From positions 158,659-222,658 of the forward strand of contig CAVXZW010000014.1 of the NCBI GenBank assembly GCA_963766445.1: DNA of 64,000 nt, written 5' to 3'. Both the position numbers and the translations under genes were made by a program. Numbering within the stretch: the first letter of the stretch is position 1; the number at the start of each line of letters is the position of its first letter. This DNA comes from JAICYJ01 sp963766445 (GTDB taxonomy: Bacteria > Actinomycetota > Thermoleophilia > Gaiellales > JAICJC01). Below the pieces are notes generated by a model that was not told where the DNA came from, searched no databases, and saw only the letters and a list, made by a program, of their open reading frames with translations. Below, in pieces: positions 54,838 to 64,000 of this stretch.

Positions 54838-55116
54838 TCAGGCGGCAGCCAGTCCCGAGACCAGCCCGCGAACGGCTGCCAGCGCATCGGCGTCGAGCGA
54901 GTAGCAGATCTGGGTGCCGCGGCGGCGGGTGGTCACCAGGCCCGCCTCGCGCAGCACCCGCAGATGCTGTGACACCGTCGGCTGGCTGACGTGGAAGACC
55001 TCGGCGAAGTCGCAGGCGCAGGTCTCGGGCTCGGCCGCCAGCCGCAGCGCGATGCCCAGCCGCACCGGGTGTCCGAGCGCCTTCAGGCGGCGGGCGTCGA
55101 GTGACAGATCGGGCAT
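54838..55116 (-). CDS. ArsR/SmtB-family repressor with CxC metal site
   Basis: The 92-residue winged-helix regulator contains ALGHPVRLGIALRL, ETCACDFAEVF (Cys33 and Cys35), recognition helix SQPTVSQHLRVLREAGLV and wing RRRGTQICYSL. The ETCACD box corresponds to the ELCVCD arsenite/antimonite or Cd/Zn site of ArsR-type sensors. It is divergent from a split transketolase across an AT-rich gap, so it may repress itself and those genes. TAAGCT ends seven bases before ATG 55116. Confidence 0.9.
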   Translation of the reverse strand: MPDLSLDARRLKALGHPVRLGIALRLAAEPETCACDFAEVFHVSQPTVSQHLRVLREAGLVTTRRRGTQICYSLDADALAAVRGLVSGLAAA

Positions 55117-55162
55117 GCCTCCTAGCTTACCTGAATATTTTGTGATATGCCTATATAAGGAA
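55117..55162. promoter_or_regulatory. AT-rich divergent promoter/operator between arsR and transketolase
   Basis: This 46-bp gap is far richer in A/T than its surroundings. On the minus strand TAAGCT (55124-55129) is seven bases before the arsR ATG. On the plus strand TATATA lies directly before AGGAA and ATG 55163. Between them an inverted ATAT(6)ATAT (55135-55148) is a candidate ArsR operator overlapping both promoters. Confidence 0.5.
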
Positions 55163-55855
55163 ATGGCGATAGATAACCCACCGCAGTCGAGCAGCCGGGC
55201 AGAGATCGTCCGCCTCGCCAGCCTGGCGACGGGCGACGAGAAGCACGAGGCGAGCAGCTACTCGACGCTCGACGCCCTGACGGTGCTCTACGAGCGGGTG
55301 CTGCGGGTGAGGCCCGCCGAGCCGCGCTGGCCGGGCCGCGACCGCTTCATCCTCTCCAAGGGCCATGGCCCCGCCGCCTATTACGCCGTGCTGGCCTGGC
55401 GAGGGTTCTTCCCCGAGCAGTGGCTGCCCACCTTCATGCACTCGGGCACCCGGCTGGGAGGGCATCCCGACCGGCTGCTGGTGCCGGGCGTGGAGGCGTC
55501 GACCGGCTCGCTGGGCCACGGCCTGGCCATGGGCGCCGGCATCGCGCTGACGCTGCGGGCCAGAGGATCGGACTCGCGAACGGTGGTCATGACCGGCGAC
55601 GCGGAGCTGAACGAGGGCAGCAACTGGGAGGCCATCCTGCTGGCGCCGGCGCTGCGGCTGGCCAACCTCACGCTGGTGGTGATCGACAACCACACGTCGT
55701 CGTTGCCGCTGGCGCCGCTCGACGGGAAGCTGGCAGCGTTCGGCTGGGCGGCTGAGACGGTCGACGGTCGCGACCACCAGGCGCTGGAGCGGGGGCTGCG
55801 GCGGTGGGCGGACGACCGGCCGGTGGCGGTGGTGGCGGACGTGGAGGCGCAATGA
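55163..55855 (+). CDS. transketolase, N-terminal subunit
   Basis: The 230-residue protein equals the thiamine-diphosphate-binding half of transketolase: FILSKGHGPAAYYAVLA, EASTGSLGHGLAMGAGIAL and the TPP motif GDAELNEGSNWEAI...VVIDNH. Split transketolases form heterotetramers with the C-terminal subunit, which is encoded next with an ATGA overlap. They transfer two-carbon ketol units in the pentose phosphate pathway, though distant roles in specialised sugar metabolism are known. ATG 55163 follows AGGAA. Confidence 0.9.
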   Translation: MAIDNPPQSSSRAEIVRLASLATGDEKHEASSYSTLDALTVLYERVLRVRPAEPRWPGRDRFILSKGHGPAAYYAVLAWRGFFPEQWLPTFMHSGTRLGGHPDRLLVPGVEASTGSLGHGLAMGAGIALTLRARGSDSRTVVMTGDAELNEGSNWEAILLAPALRLANLTLVVIDNHTSSLPLAPLDGKLAAFGWAAETVDGRDHQALERGLRRWADDRPVAVVADVEAQ

Positions 55856-56748
55856 CCGCGACCATGCGCTCCCGGTCGGCGGCCACCGTGGTCGAGTTGA
55901 TGGATGCCGACCCGCGGGTGTCGGTGGTTCTGGCCGAGATCAGCGTCGAGCGATTCGAGGAAGCCCTGCGCCGGCATCCCGACCGCGCCGTCAACGTGGG
56001 GATCATGGAGCAGACGATGATCGGCGTGGCCGCCGGCATGGCGCTCGAGGGGCAGCTGCCCGTCGTCCACTCGATCGCGCCCTTCCTCGTCGAGCGCAGC
56101 CTCGAGCAGATCAAGCTCGACCTGGGAAACCAGGAGCTGGGGGCGATCCTGATCGGCACCGGCGGCTCCTACGACTACAGCACCGAGGGCACCACCCATC
56201 ACTCCCCGGGGGACGTGCAGGTGCTGCTCTCGGTGCCCGGCATCGCCGTGCATGTGCCCGGCCACGCGGACGAGGCCGACGTGCTGCTGCGCCATGCGCA
56301 TCGCACCGGCGGCCTGACCTACCTGCGAACCTCCGCCGCCGAGAACGCCGCCCCGCGCCCGATCGACCCCGGCAGGCTGCTTCGGGTTCGCACCGGCCGC
56401 CGGGGGACGGTGGTGGCGGTGGGCCCGATGCTCGACCGAACGCTTCAGGCCGTACATGAGATCGACGTCACCGTGCTCTACGCGACCACCGTCGCCCCGC
56501 TGGACGCCGCCGGGCTGGCCGCAGCAGCGGCCGATGCCGCCGAGGTGATCTCCGTCGAGCCGTTTCACGAGGGCACGCTGGCCGGCCCTCTCGCGGCCGC
56601 GCTGGCCGGCCGGCCGCGGCGGTTCCTGCACATCGGCGCGCCCCGGCGAGTGCTCCGCGACTACGGGTCGGTCGACGACCTCGACCGCGCGGCCGGCCTC
56701 GACGCTGGCTCGATCCGGAGCCGGATCAGCGAGTTCCTGCGCGGCTGA
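55852..56748 (+). CDS. transketolase, C-terminal subunit
   Basis: The 298-residue protein holds the pyrimidine-binding half: NVGIMEQTMIGVAAGMALEG (the Glu that activates thiamine), HSIAPFLVERSLEQIKLDLG, and the C-terminal regulatory-like domain with VLYATTVAPLDAAG. It is translationally coupled to the N-terminal subunit. The 3' end overlaps the convergent rlmN gene by 23 bp. Confidence 0.9.
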   Translation: MTATMRSRSAATVVELMDADPRVSVVLAEISVERFEEALRRHPDRAVNVGIMEQTMIGVAAGMALEGQLPVVHSIAPFLVERSLEQIKLDLGNQELGAILIGTGGSYDYSTEGTTHHSPGDVQVLLSVPGIAVHVPGHADEADVLLRHAHRTGGLTYLRTSAAENAAPRPIDPGRLLRVRTGRRGTVVAVGPMLDRTLQAVHEIDVTVLYATTVAPLDAAGLAAAAADAAEVISVEPFHEGTLAGPLAAALAGRPRRFLHIGAPRRVLRDYGSVDDLDRAAGLDAGSIRSRISEFLRG

Positions 56749-57778
56749 GCCGCTGCCGGCGGCGCAGCTCGCGCACGCCCTTGACCGCCAGCTGCCCACA
56801 CGCGGCGTCGATGTCCTGGCCGTGCGACCGGCGATAGCTGGCCGACACCCCGTGGCCGGCCAGCCGCTCGGCGAACGCCGACACCCGCTCCGGCGGGCTG
56901 GCCCGGAACGCCGATCCGGTCGGGTTGTAGGCGATCAGGTTGACATGGAAGCCGTCACGGCCGAGCAGCCGCGCCAGCTGGTCGGCCAGATCGAGCTCGT
57001 CGTTCACCCCGTCCAGCATCAGGTACTCGACCAAGATCCGGCGACGGGTCCGCGTGCGGTAGTCGCGGCAGGCCCGCATCAGCTGGGTCAGCGGATAGCG
57101 CCTGGTGACGGGCATCAGCTCGGTGCGCAGCTCGTCATTGGGCGCGTGCAGGGAGAGCGCCAGCTTCACCTGCATCGGCTCGGACGCCAGCCGCTCGATC
57201 CCGGGCACCCAGCCGGCGGTCGAGATCGCCATCTGGCGGGCGCCCAGCCCGAACCCGGCGGGATCGTTGAGCGTGCGGCAGCCGGCCAGCACGTTGTCGT
57301 AGTTCAGGAACGGCTCGCCCATCCCCATCATCACCACGTTGCCGACCCGCTGGCCCTCGTCGCGCAGCAGCCGGGCCAGCACCAGCACCTGCTCGGAGAT
57401 CTCGCCGGCGGAGAGGTTGCGGCCCAGCCCCATCGTCCCGGTGGCGCAGAACGTGCAGGCCAGCGGGCATCCGGACTGGGATGAGACGCAAACGGTGCGG
57501 CGGTTGCGATGCCGCATGGCCACCGCCTCCACCGGGAAGCCGTCGCGGGTCTGCAGCCGCGCCTTGATGGTGCCGTCGGCCGACCGCTGAACCTCTGCGG
57601 TCTGCAGCTCGCGCAGCGGTTCCGCCTGCTCCAGCCGGCGTCTCAGCGCCAGCGGCAGCGCCGTCATCTCGTCGTAGCCCTCCGCCAGCCCGCGGGCCGC
57701 CGCCTCGTACACCTGCCGGCGCCGGTACGGGGGCTCGCCCCATTCGGCCAAGAGCGTGTCAACCTGCGCGAAGTCCAC
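56726..57778 (-). CDS. rlmN: 23S rRNA (adenine2503-C2)/tRNA(A37) methyltransferase RlmN
   Basis: RlmN is a radical-SAM enzyme that methylates A2503 of 23S rRNA and A37 of tRNAs. The 350-residue length is normal. The [4Fe-4S] motif is SGCPLACTFCATG. The region GNVVMMGMGEPFLNYDNV is intact, and the cysteine that forms the intermediate lies near the end in DIDAACGQL. The start is GTG 57778. The frame is open further upstream, but the divergent promoter at 57782 argues against a longer form. Confidence 0.95.
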   Translation of the reverse strand: MDFAQVDTLLAEWGEPPYRRRQVYEAAARGLAEGYDEMTALPLALRRRLEQAEPLRELQTAEVQRSADGTIKARLQTRDGFPVEAVAMRHRNRRTVCVSSQSGCPLACTFCATGTMGLGRNLSAGEISEQVLVLARLLRDEGQRVGNVVMMGMGEPFLNYDNVLAGCRTLNDPAGFGLGARQMAISTAGWVPGIERLASEPMQVKLALSLHAPNDELRTELMPVTRRYPLTQLMRACRDYRTRTRRRILVEYLMLDGVNDELDLADQLARLLGRDGFHVNLIAYNPTGSAFRASPPERVSAFAERLAGHGVSASYRRSHGQDIDAACGQLAVKGVRELRRRQRLSRAGTR

Positions 57779-57781
57779 AGA

Positions 57782-57787
57782 TATAGT
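57782..57787 (+). promoter_or_regulatory. -10 element (TATAGT) between rlmN and a divergent gene
   Basis: TATAGT on the plus strand precedes a leader with GGAGG in front of GTG 57819. The reverse strand of the same bases (ACTATATC) lies immediately upstream of the rlmN GTG and may serve it. Confidence 0.4.
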
Positions 57788-57818
57788 GTGCCTCCAATCC
57801 CCAGACGGAGGTGCACCG

Positions 57819-58180
57819 GTGGCGGCGAAGCTGCGCACTGACAAGGTGGCGGAGGCGATCACGCCGATCGTCACGAAGGTTGCGAACGACCCCGAGGTCA
57901 GGGAGCACGCGAAGCGGGCGCTCGACTCGGCGAAGAGCGTGTACGAGAAGGTCCAGTCGGACGGCGCGCGCAAGGCCGCCGCCGACAAGAAGGTGCAGGA
58001 CCAGGTCGTGCGGGCGGCGGCGGAGCTCCGCACGGGAGCGGCCAAGCTGGGCGACACCCGCAAGAAGCACCGCGGCCGCACCTTCATCAAGCTGCTGGTC
58101 GGCGCCGCGCTGGCAGCGGCCGCCTTCATCGGCGTCAAGAAGGCCATCGCATCCGACGAGGACGAGTTCGAATACACCCC

Positions 58181-58184
<4 letters not shown>
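57819..58184 (+). CDS. hypothetical protein with one membrane helix
   Basis: The 121-residue protein has a long amphipathic helical region (AEAITPIVTKVANDPEVREHAKRAL, DGARKAAADKKVQDQVV), a basic stretch (DTRKKHRGRTF) and a single hydrophobic helix (IKLLVGAALAAAAFIGVKKAI), with an acidic tail. Proteins of this build are common and unnamed in actinomycetes. GGAGG lies nine bases before GTG 57819. The stop overlaps the acetyl-CoA synthetase start. Confidence 0.65.
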
Positions 58185-60192
<2,008 letters not shown>

Positions 60193-60649
60193 TGCCCGGC
60201 TCGCCAGGCCATGCCGAGGAGGAGCGGCCGCTCAGCCCAGCGGGTCGCCGCCAGGCACAGGCGCTTGTCGAGGAGCTCGCGGCTGAGCCGATCACGGCCG
60301 TCTACTCGAGCCCCTATCCCCGCGCCCGACAGAGCCGTCGAGCCGCTGGCCCGACGGCTGGGGCTGGCGGTGGAGACGGTCGACGAGCTCAAGGAACGCC
60401 CGCTGTCCGACGGGCCGTTGCCCGACTGGCGGGCGCACGTCGAACGGGCGTGGGCTGACTTCGCGTATCAGCTGCCGGGCGGCGAGTCGAACGGCCGCGC
60501 CCAGCGCCGGATCGTGGCTGCCCTACGGGAGATCGGCGGGCGCCACCCGGGAGAGACGGTGGTCGCCGCCAGCCATGGCACGGTGATCGCGCTGGCGCTC
60601 CACCATCTGCGGCCGGACGAGATCGACGTCGAGTTCTGGGAGCAGATTC

Positions 60650-61060
60650 CTATGCCGGCGGTGTTTCGGTTCGAGGCCCCTCGCTAGCCTCGGCGCGGCC
60701 GGCCCTCAGCGCCCTCACCGCCATCTGAACGGCGACGGCCAGCAGCAGCACGCCGAACGCACGGCGCAGGGCGTCCTCGGACAGGGCATCGGCGAGCAGC
60801 GCGCCGAGGTACGCGGTGGGCACGCTGGCGATCCCGATCAGGCTGGCGTCGCGCCAGCGCACCGCTCCGTAGGTGGTCTGGCGGTAGGAGCCCATGATGA
60901 TCACCGGCACCATCGCCGCCAGCGACGTGGCGACGGCGACGTGCGGGCTCTTGTCCAGCAGGATCAGCGTGGGCACGAAGATCAGCCCGCCGCCGACCCC
61001 GAACATGGCCGAGGCCGTCCCGGCCAGCAGGCCCAGCAGAACCGCCAGCAGGTCGGTCAT
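60650..61060 (-). CDS. half-size TauE/SafE-family membrane transporter, subunit 2
   Basis: The 136-residue protein has about four membrane helices and one copy of the TauE/SafE signature: SAMFGVGGGLIFVPTLILL. Full-length sulfite/organosulfonate exporters (about 250 residues) contain two such halves. This is the second of two adjacent half-genes overlapping by 4 bp (ATGA), so the exporter is probably a heterodimer. The substrate is not known. Confidence 0.8.
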   Translation of the reverse strand: MTDLLAVLLGLLAGTASAMFGVGGGLIFVPTLILLDKSPHVAVATSLAAMVPVIIMGSYRQTTYGAVRWRDASLIGIASVPTAYLGALLADALSEDALRRAFGVLLLAVAVQMAVRALRAGRAEASEGPRTETPPA

Positions 61061-61416
61061 CCGGCCAGCAGGTCGAGGGCGACCACGGCCAGGAAGACCG
61101 AGAACCCGAGCACCATCCACCGGGTCGAAAGCCGCTGGTGGATCTCGGCGCCGGCGACGGCGCCGACCACCGCCGGCAGCCCGATCAGCGCCGCCTCCTT
61201 CCAGGCCACGTTGCCGTTCGCCGCGTGCGAGGCGGCGGCGGCGGTGGCCGTGAACAGGATGGCGGCCAGCGATGTGGCCATGGCGGTCTTCGGCGGATAG
61301 GCAGCGAAGGCGACCAGTAGCGGCACGATCAGGATCCCGCCGCCCACGCCGAACAGCCCGGAGAAGAGGCCGGCCACCAGGCCGATCGCGATCAGGACGG
61401 GAAATCTGGTGGCCAC
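61057..61416 (-). CDS. half-size TauE/SafE-family membrane transporter, subunit 1
   Basis: The 119-residue protein has the helix pair LIAIGLVAGLFSGLFGVGGGILIVPLLVAFA, followed by TAMATSLAAILFTA: the N-terminal half pattern of TauE/SafE. The ORF is intact with its own start (GTG 61416, TACACT nine bases upstream) and its stop overlaps the start of the second half-gene. The split is therefore not a frameshift artefact. Confidence 0.8.
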   Translation of the reverse strand: MATRFPVLIAIGLVAGLFSGLFGVGGGILIVPLLVAFAAYPPKTAMATSLAAILFTATAAAASHAANGNVAWKEAALIGLPAVVGAVAGAEIHQRLSTRWMVLGFSVFLAVVALDLLAG

Positions 61417-61424
61417 GTACGCGG

Positions 61425-61431
61425 TAGTGTA
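61425..61431. promoter_or_regulatory. overlapping divergent -10 elements (TAGTGTA)
   Basis: Read forward, TAGTGT (61425-61430) ends six bases before GTG 61437. Read in reverse, TACACT (61431-61426) ends nine bases before GTG 61416. The two hexamers share five bases, and the start codons are only 20 bp apart. Confidence 0.55.
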
Positions 61432-61436
61432 CGGCG

Positions 61437-62198
61437 GTGCCCGAGTTGGCATCCCTGCTGGCGCCGCTCCTGGCTGAGCCCCGCCGCTCCGCGGTCGTCT
61501 CGGACATCGACGGCACGCTCGCCCCGATCGTCCCCACGCCGGAGGAGGCCCGCGTGCCGCCCCGCGCCCTGGCCGCGCTCGAGGCGCTGTGCGGTCGGTA
61601 CGCACTGGTTGGCTGCGTCACCGGCAGGCCGGCCCGGCAAGCCCGCGCCCTGGTGCCGGCCGAGTGCGTCGCCATCTCCGGCAACCACGGCCTGGAGGTG
61701 ATGCAGGGGGACGAGGTCAGCGTGGTCGCCCAGGCGGCCAAGTACCAGGCGGACATCCGCCAGGCGCTGGTCGTCGTGGAGAACGACGGCCTGATCCCCC
61801 AGTACGGCTGCCGGGTTGAGGACAAGGGGATCACGTTCTCGGTGCACTTCCGCAACTCGCACCGGCCCGATCACGCGCAGCGGTATCTGGAGACCCAGAT
61901 CGCCCCGAAGCTCAACCGGGCGGGCCTGGCCTGGAGCTTCGGCCGCAAGGTGCTCGAGGTGCGGCCGCCGGTCGCGATCGACAAGGGCTCGGCACTGAAG
62001 CGGCTGAAGGGCAGGCGACGGATCGACCACTTGCTCTACGTGGGTGATGACCGCACCGATCTGGACGCATTCCGCGAGGCGACCATCCGGATCGCGGTCA
62101 GCTCGGCGGAAGCGCCGCCCGAGCTGCTGGAGGAGGCGGACGCCACCGTGGACGGCCCCGGGCAGGTGATCGAGCTGCTCGAGAGCCTCGCCCGGTGA
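61437..62198 (+). CDS. otsB: trehalose-phosphatase (HAD family)
   Basis: The 253-residue enzyme releases trehalose from trehalose 6-phosphate. HAD motif I is SDIDGTLAPI. The region VTGRPARQARAL, the SGNHGLEV segment and LEVRPPVAIDKGSALKRL with YVGDDRTDLDAF (motif IV) are all typical of OtsB. No trehalose-phosphate synthase gene is in the window. It starts at GTG 61437 and overlaps the Nudix gene downstream (GTGA). Confidence 0.92.
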   Translation: MPELASLLAPLLAEPRRSAVVSDIDGTLAPIVPTPEEARVPPRALAALEALCGRYALVGCVTGRPARQARALVPAECVAISGNHGLEVMQGDEVSVVAQAAKYQADIRQALVVVENDGLIPQYGCRVEDKGITFSVHFRNSHRPDHAQRYLETQIAPKLNRAGLAWSFGRKVLEVRPPVAIDKGSALKRLKGRRRIDHLLYVGDDRTDLDAFREATIRIAVSSAEAPPELLEEADATVDGPGQVIELLESLAR

Positions 62199-62773
62199 GC
62201 CACGTCGACGCGGCGCTGCTGGCTCCCATCGTGTCCCGGTTCGGCGAGCCCGCGGTGTGGGACGGCAGCCGTGAGATCACCGAGCGTGACCGCCGGCTGA
62301 TCCTGCGGTCGAACGCCCGCGAGCGTACCCACGACGTCACCTTCGCGATTCTCGACGGCGACGAGCTGGTGGTGATCCGAAAGCCGTTCTTCCCGCCCGG
62401 CGCCTGGCGCGCGCCGAGCGGCGGAATCCATGTCGGCGAGAGCTTCGAGCAGGGCACCCTGCGGGAGGCCCGCGAGGAGACCGGGCTGCGGATCGAGATC
62501 ACCGGCTATCCGCTGGTCTGCCGGTCGGTGTTCACCCACCGGGGCCAGCGGCTGCCCTGGACGAGCCACGTCGTCACCGCGCGGGCGGACGACCGGGCGC
62601 TGGCACCCGAGGACAGCGAGGAGATCGCCGGCTGCCGGTGGATGGCGATCGACGAGCTGCTGGGAACGGTTGCCGAGGTGCTGCGGAGCGAGGGCGGCGA
62701 CCTGTTCACGTACCGCGCCGAGATGCACGACCGGCTGTTCAGCGAGCTGCGCGCGCTAGGGTCGGCGGTATGA
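62195..62773 (+). CDS. Nudix hydrolase
   Basis: The 192-residue protein has a complete Nudix box, GGIHVGESFEQGTLREAREETGL, whose Glu residues bind the metal for cleaving nucleoside diphosphate derivatives. The domain is preceded by about 50 residues and followed by a tail with SEEIAGCRWMAIDELL. The substrate cannot be told. It overlaps both neighbours by 4 bp, making it part of an otsB-Nudix-DUF3137 operon. Confidence 0.9.
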   Translation: MSHVDAALLAPIVSRFGEPAVWDGSREITERDRRLILRSNARERTHDVTFAILDGDELVVIRKPFFPPGAWRAPSGGIHVGESFEQGTLREAREETGLRIEITGYPLVCRSVFTHRGQRLPWTSHVVTARADDRALAPEDSEEIAGCRWMAIDELLGTVAEVLRSEGGDLFTYRAEMHDRLFSELRALGSAV

Positions 62774-63674
62774 GCGAATCGTCGCGAGACCGGTATCGCA
62801 AGGAGCGAAGCCGGCGCTTCGAGATCATCAAGGGCCGCACAATGTACCGCCGGAACCTCGCCCTGGCGTTGATCCCGGGAGTGGCCTTGGGGCTGCTGGT
62901 CACGGGCCTCACGCGGTCGGTGGCCGGCCTGGTCATCGCCGTCCTTGCCGGCGCCGCGGGCCCGCCGGTCTACCGCTGGTGGCTGATGCGGCAGGCATCC
63001 GACCAGGCCCGGCGCGAGGTGATGAACGCCTGGGCCGCGGAACGGCACTGGTCGTACGCGGAGGAGCCGTCGATCCCCGCCGACGTCGCCTTCTGCCGCA
63101 ACCGCGAGAAGCCGGTGGCGGAGCACGGATTCAGCGGGCCGATGGCCGGGCTGGCGTCGGAGATCTTCAACTTCACCTACTCCACCTACGAGACTCGCAC
63201 CCGCACCGGGGCCAACGGCCAGGTCGAGTCCTACCGCGAGGAGGTCAAGCACCGCCACACGGTGCTGCGGATGGGCCTCGGCGACCTGGGGCTGAAACGC
63301 GTCGCGCTCAGTCCCCAGGGCTTCGGCTGCGGATTCGCCGAGAAGCTGCGTGGCATGTTCACCGGCGACCGCAGCGTGCAGCTTGAGAGCTCAGAGTTCA
63401 ACGACCGCTTCTGCCTGTTCGTGGCCGACGACGCCGACGAGATCGCCGTCCGCCGCCTGTTCGAGCCGGCGCTGATCGTGCGGCTGGTCGAGGGCCGCTT
63501 CCCGCTGGCCACATTCCAGTACGAGCAGGAGCCCTGGCCTTCGTGTGGAGCGATCAGTACGACGTCGAGGAGTTGGAGGAGGTCGAGCACCGGGTGGCGG
63601 ATGCGACACCGATCGCCGTGGCCCTGGTCGCCCAGCGCGACCGGCTGGCACTGGAGCTCCGCCGGCAGGGCTAG
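62770..63674 (+). CDS. DUF3137-like membrane protein (one frameshift)
   Basis: About 300 residues. An N-terminal pair of membrane helices (ALALIPGVALGLLVTGL, VAGLVIAVLAGAAG) is followed by a beta-rich domain with SSEFNDRFCLFVADDADEIAVRRLFEPALI, a pattern of DUF3137 proteins. The frame changes near 63536 to VWSDQYDVEELEEVEHRV and ends at TAG 63672-63674, consistent with one lost base. The function is unknown. Confidence 0.65.
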
Positions 63675-64000
63675 GAGCGGCGGCCGGCCACGCCCGCGCG
63701 GCCGTCCTTGAGCAGCTCCTTCACCTGCGGCCACTCGCGCGTGTTGATCACGTCCGCCGGCGTCGCCCAGCCGCGACGGGCGTTCATCACGCCGAAGCGG
63801 CTGTAGTCCAGGGCAGCGACGCTGTCGGCGTCGGTGTCGATCGCCAGCCGGCGCCGCCTTGACGGCCAGCGGACGTGGTGTCGCGCAGGTCGAGACGGTC
63901 GGGCTGGGCGCTCGCCTCGAGCACCGTGCCGGTCTCCACCGCCTTGTCGATCACCGCCTCCATGTCCACGGCATAGCCCTCACGGCGGCTGATCAGCCGG
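63671..64000 (-). CDS. DNA polymerase X family protein, C-terminal PHP domain (partial; frameshifted)
   Basis: The window ends inside this gene. The visible part encodes GYAVDMEAVIDKAVETGTVLEASAQPDRLDLRDT and, after a one-base change near 63873, RLAIDTDADSVAALDYSRFGVMNARRGWATPADVI. This is the end of the PHP phosphoesterase domain of bacterial PolX, which serves base-excision repair. The conserved motif is normally TDAH; here the histidine metal ligand is aspartate (one G for C), which may be another sequence error. The stop shares CTAG with the convergent gene. Confidence 0.75.

Noticed and set aside
61057..61416. TauE gene split by a sequencing error
   Set aside because: Both halves have their own promoters or overlap-coupled starts and correct terminal segments; merging needs more than a one-base change.

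Overview
The window is 64 kb of very GC-rich (roughly 70%) bacterial chromosome with dense gene packing, frequent GTG starts, and 1-4 bp stop/start overlaps (GTGA, ATGA). The gene content points to a high-GC actinomycete: an Lhr-type giant helicase, DUF3352 lipoprotein, Flp pilin, fused siroheme decarboxylase, crotonyl-CoA carboxylase/reductase and an actinobacterial aconitase. The absence of typical Streptomyces or Mycobacterium lineage genes makes a Thermoleophilia-type lineage (Gaiellales/Solirubrobacterales) my best inference, not a proof. There is no rRNA, no CRISPR array, no intact insertion sequence and no prophage. One tRNA gene is present.

Layout. 0-6 kb: end of a sedolisin-like protease, a minus-strand operon (cytochrome c lipoprotein, HAD phosphatase, serS, then a Cys/Met PLP enzyme) and a divergent plus-strand group (siroheme decarboxylase, GNAT, ECF sigma factor coupled to O6-alkylguanine-DNA alkyltransferase). 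6-16 kb: a sulfite-oxidase-like molybdoenzyme with its cytochrome b and an MBL hydrolase, an Lhr helicase with Nei glycosylase, and an in-frame ADP-ribosylglycohydrolase/GlpX fusion. 16-24 kb: aconitase, a secreted Ig-like protein and glycolate oxidase glcDEF. 24-34 kb: membrane and accessory genes (MscL, geranylgeranyl-reductase-like flavoprotein, lipoate ligase remnant, Flp pilin, an orphan E1 alpha subunit) and a patch of gene remnants ending at a tRNA-Lys. 34-42 kb: TlpA/CcdA thiol system, four genes of a UDP-diacetamido-mannuronate type nucleotide-sugar pathway, SpoIID-like protein, signal peptidase I. 42-55 kb: mesaconyl/malyl-CoA genes (mcl, acyl-CoA dehydrogenase, mch), an ABC-2 exporter, ribB, then an acyl-CoA mutase large subunit coupled to crotonyl-CoA carboxylase/reductase. 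55-64 kb: split transketolase opposite an ArsR repressor, rlmN, acetyl-CoA synthetase, split TauE exporter, otsB, Nudix, DUF3137-like protein, and the 3' end of a PolX gene.

Metabolic reading: acetyl-CoA synthetase, crotonyl-CoA carboxylase/reductase, a B12 mutase, acyl-CoA dehydrogenase, mesaconyl-CoA hydratase and malyl-CoA lyase together resemble the ethylmalonyl-CoA pathway for C2 assimilation. Glycolate oxidase (a glyoxylate source) and aconitase fit alongside it.

Two sequence-level patterns stand out. First, more than twenty genes have a TANNNT hexamer ending only 6-10 bases before the start codon and no Shine-Dalgarno. This is the signature of leaderless transcripts, and it also decides several starts here. 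Second, about twenty single-base frameshifts interrupt otherwise intact genes, including housekeeping ones. They are most simply explained by residual assembly errors, so the affected genes are annotated end to end with the break noted.
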